DNA from: Tamarix chinensis
Taxonomy: Eukaryota; Streptophyta; Magnoliopsida; Caryophyllales; Tamaricaceae
Assembly (NCBI GenBank): GCA_030549775.1
Contig: CM060177.1
Location: 65,414,638 to 65,478,637, forward strand
Direction of reading: 5' to 3'
DNA: 64,000 bases
Part shown: in pieces, positions 62,082 through 64,000 of the stretch
Position numbering within the stretch: the stretch's first letter is position 1
Layout: the number at the start of each line of letters is the position of its first letter
Made by a program: the position numbers and the translations under genes
Notes under the pieces: generated by a model
The model's input: the letters and a program-made list of their open reading frames with translations, nothing else
What the model was told of the DNA's origin: nothing
Database searches by the model: none

Positions 62082-62708
62082 CCTCAATCTTAACTCTCAA
62101 ATCAATTTTAGTATGACACTCTAAGAAGGTTTATTAGCATGTAGATGCTCATCCTTACGAGACAAAGATTAATAGAGAAGTAGACTCCCTCACTTTAGGT
62201 AAGTATAAGTGCTCTATGCTCATGTATAATTTTCTCTTATAATTCCCTCTATTGATTGTGATTGATTATAGGCTTGCATGTACACCACTCTATGTAACAC
62301 AAAAATCATAAGGTCTTATTAAAGGTGTAATGGGGCTAGGGTAAAAGGTAGGATAATTCTAGGATTGTAGTTAAAGGCCTGAAAACAAATGGAGTAATAA
62401 CAAAAAAAATATTTCTCAGAATATGAGATTAACAATATGTCATCATATCCTAAAGTAAACCAACCATGGCCTTTGCCATCAATTTATCCCTTCCTATTTG
62501 AATCATAAGATTAATTTGCCCACATCTTAATGTCAACACTTTTGCTCTTTTCTTCTTCTCTTTTCCCTCTCTCTCTTTCTCTTATTCATCTTTCTTCTTT
62601 CTTCTTCTTTTTTTAAAATGAAAAATGAAAGAGAGAGGAGGATAATAAAAATAATGAGGCTACATTTCCGGTCATTTTCTCAACACAAAAATCTACCACC
62701 TCTTCTTT
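62082..62708. other. Target sequence between copies E and I
   Basis: Continuation of 28,666-29,252 after the copy E insertion. Contains a CTTTCTCTTATTCATC-type pyrimidine tract and no gene. Confidence 0.4.
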
Positions 62709-62787
62709 GTTATTGTAACACCCCCAAAATTCACTACTGAAAAATTTTGTTTTATTAAAATAATTAGCGGAAGTGAAATATCAAAAC

Positions 62788-62868
62788 CATGAATTCTGGG
62801 GATATTATCGCCACACTTAGTACCAGATCGGTTCATTCCTACCGTTCTAGTACCAAGTACTAAGGCTA
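62788..62868 (-). other. Conserved 3' stem-loop block, copy I
   Basis: The sense strand reads TACTTGGTACTAGAACGGT, loop AGGAATGA, ACCGATCTGGTACTAAGTG. Arms still pair along most of their length. Confidence 0.55.
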
Positions 62869-63449
62869 AAAGAGAAGAATACAACTTACGAGAAACTCAA
62901 ACATATTTAAATCAGAGTAGCATAGTAAACAATTTACGAGAATAAAATCCACTAGTGGTGGTTACAAAACAATGAATACATTAAATAAAGAATTTAAAAG
63001 AGAAAGAGGTCAACCCTAGGACTTTCTGGATAGTTCCTTACGCTCTTTCTCGGGAGCCCACTTGAATAGCACCTGAAAATGACCTGCACGGGACATTGCC
63101 CATTGAATAGGCAGGGGCCCCATGAATGGAACCCTTCAGTACTATGGTACTGAGTAACCCTTTAAAACACACTTAAAAGTAGGCCCGCAATGTAACACAT
63201 GATATACCACTATACCCATACATAACGACAGGTGTAAACATAATAATCAAATCCATGCATTCACATACTTGACAAGTCAATCAGATATTAATGGTGCATA
63301 CATAAATATTACTTTCGTACATTTGCATACTTAACAAGTTAATCAAATATTAATAGATCATAATGAACAATCAATGCTTTTAGGGCTTTAAAGCCATTAG
63401 TCCATCATTAATTAATCATCTCGGATTATAAATATTCATGTGAGTGTGG

Positions 63450-63770
63450 GAACCCCACTATTATAGCTGGTGGACCGGAATACATACAGGGCAGAACGCT
63501 CCTGACCACTAGTATTCGCCGGTGGACCAATCTCCAGGGCAAAACGCTCTTAGCCACTATTATCTGCTGGTGGACCGGTCTGACCTTGACTCACATGGTT
63601 TTCCACTGTAAGTACTTAGTGTCTTCCCCATGTCTTATCGTTATTACGTTTGGTTTGTTGAGCACATAATTCCCCACTATTATAGTCGGTGGACTAGAAA
63701 TCATGCAAAGCAAAACGCTTCTGCCTACTATTATTCGCCGGTGGACCGGTCTGGGTTCGGCTCAACAATC
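63450..63770 (-). repeat. CCGGTCCACCGG subrepeat array, copy I
   Basis: Units of the GCCGGTGGACCGGTC type with spacers such as CAGGGCAGAACGCTCCTGAC. The A-to-C-like change of GGATCGG to GGACCGG marks this subfamily. Confidence 0.75.
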
Positions 63771-64000
63771 TTCCTCTTTAAGTGATTAGTGTCTTATTCC
63801 TATCTTATTCGAAAGTAATTCACTCTTGAAATGCATGTCACTGACCTCTACTTCTATCCTCCCGAGAGGGCTCGTCCCATATCTTGAGACCTTTGCACCT
63901 CTTATCACACCTTGAAATCCATTCCCCCTTACATTTACTTATAACGAAAATAAACTCCTAAGGGTGTGGGTTGAGACCCACCACCTTATGACATTCAAAT

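Larger units (their letters stand above)
62714..64000 (-). mobile_element. Giant LTR copy I, start only, runs off the window
   Basis: Begins TGTAACACCCCCAAAATTCAC at 62714, preceded by gttat, which would be its TSD. It has the stem-loop block (62788-62868) and a GCCGGTGGACCGG array (63450-63770), and continues past 64,000. Confidence 0.7.

Overview
This is plant nuclear DNA, almost certainly from a flowering plant. It is AT-rich and intron-bearing, and it contains a spliced plant-type gene, plant retrotransposon fragments, an Ac-like hAT transposon, a probable SINE, AAACCCTA-type motifs and long trinucleotide microsatellites. The species cannot be named from the sequence. No rRNA, tRNA gene, CRISPR array or bacterial operon was seen.

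Left third (1-19,300). One host gene lies on the minus strand. Eight exons between 18,823 and 4,900 encode the N-terminal ~241 residues of a DUF707-family membrane protein. The splice phases of all eight exons agree. The 3' exons were not found, so the last intron either runs off the left edge or the gene is truncated. The introns are stuffed with transposable elements. The intron after the transmembrane exon is 8.9 kb and holds a decayed Ty3/gypsy pol region, a Ty1/copia-like LTR/primer-site junction, another LTR and a copy of a short non-autonomous repeat. A small LTR element without gag or pol (2,872-4,490) lies left of the last exon found, and a tRNA-type SINE lies in the first intron.

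Right two thirds (19,600-64,000). No host gene was found here. The region is a nest of one non-coding repeat family, about 5 kb per full copy. Each copy has TG...CA ends (sense start about TGAAATGCCCC, sense end GGGGTGTTACA), a TATAAATACC promoter-like box, pyrimidine-rich and trinucleotide tracts, and 5-bp target-site duplications (TSDs). I read these as solo giant LTRs. Seven copies can be delimited inside the window: 23111-28660 (TSD tttca), 29258-62076 (acatt/acact), 29767-34374 (ggcag), 36004-58735 (agtta), 36585-54476 (caaag), 37658-42654 (actac) and 50205-53181 (ggtat). An eighth starts at 62714 and leaves the window. They are nested up to four deep: 29258-62076 contains 29767-34374 and 36004-58735; 36004-58735 contains 36585-54476; 36585-54476 contains 37658-42654, the hAT transposon 43157-47887 and 50205-53181. 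With insertions removed, each older copy collapses to 4.8-5.5 kb.

The most interesting signal is inside these repeats. A stem-loop is conserved near the sense 3' end of most copies. A block with GGAGCGTGCTCC is followed by a splice-donor-like AG/GTAAGG. Families of short perfect hairpins are scattered through the subrepeat arrays and microsatellites, and their stems change in a compensatory way between units. No protein-coding capacity is convincing, so the family looks like a structured, possibly transcribed, non-coding retroelement part.
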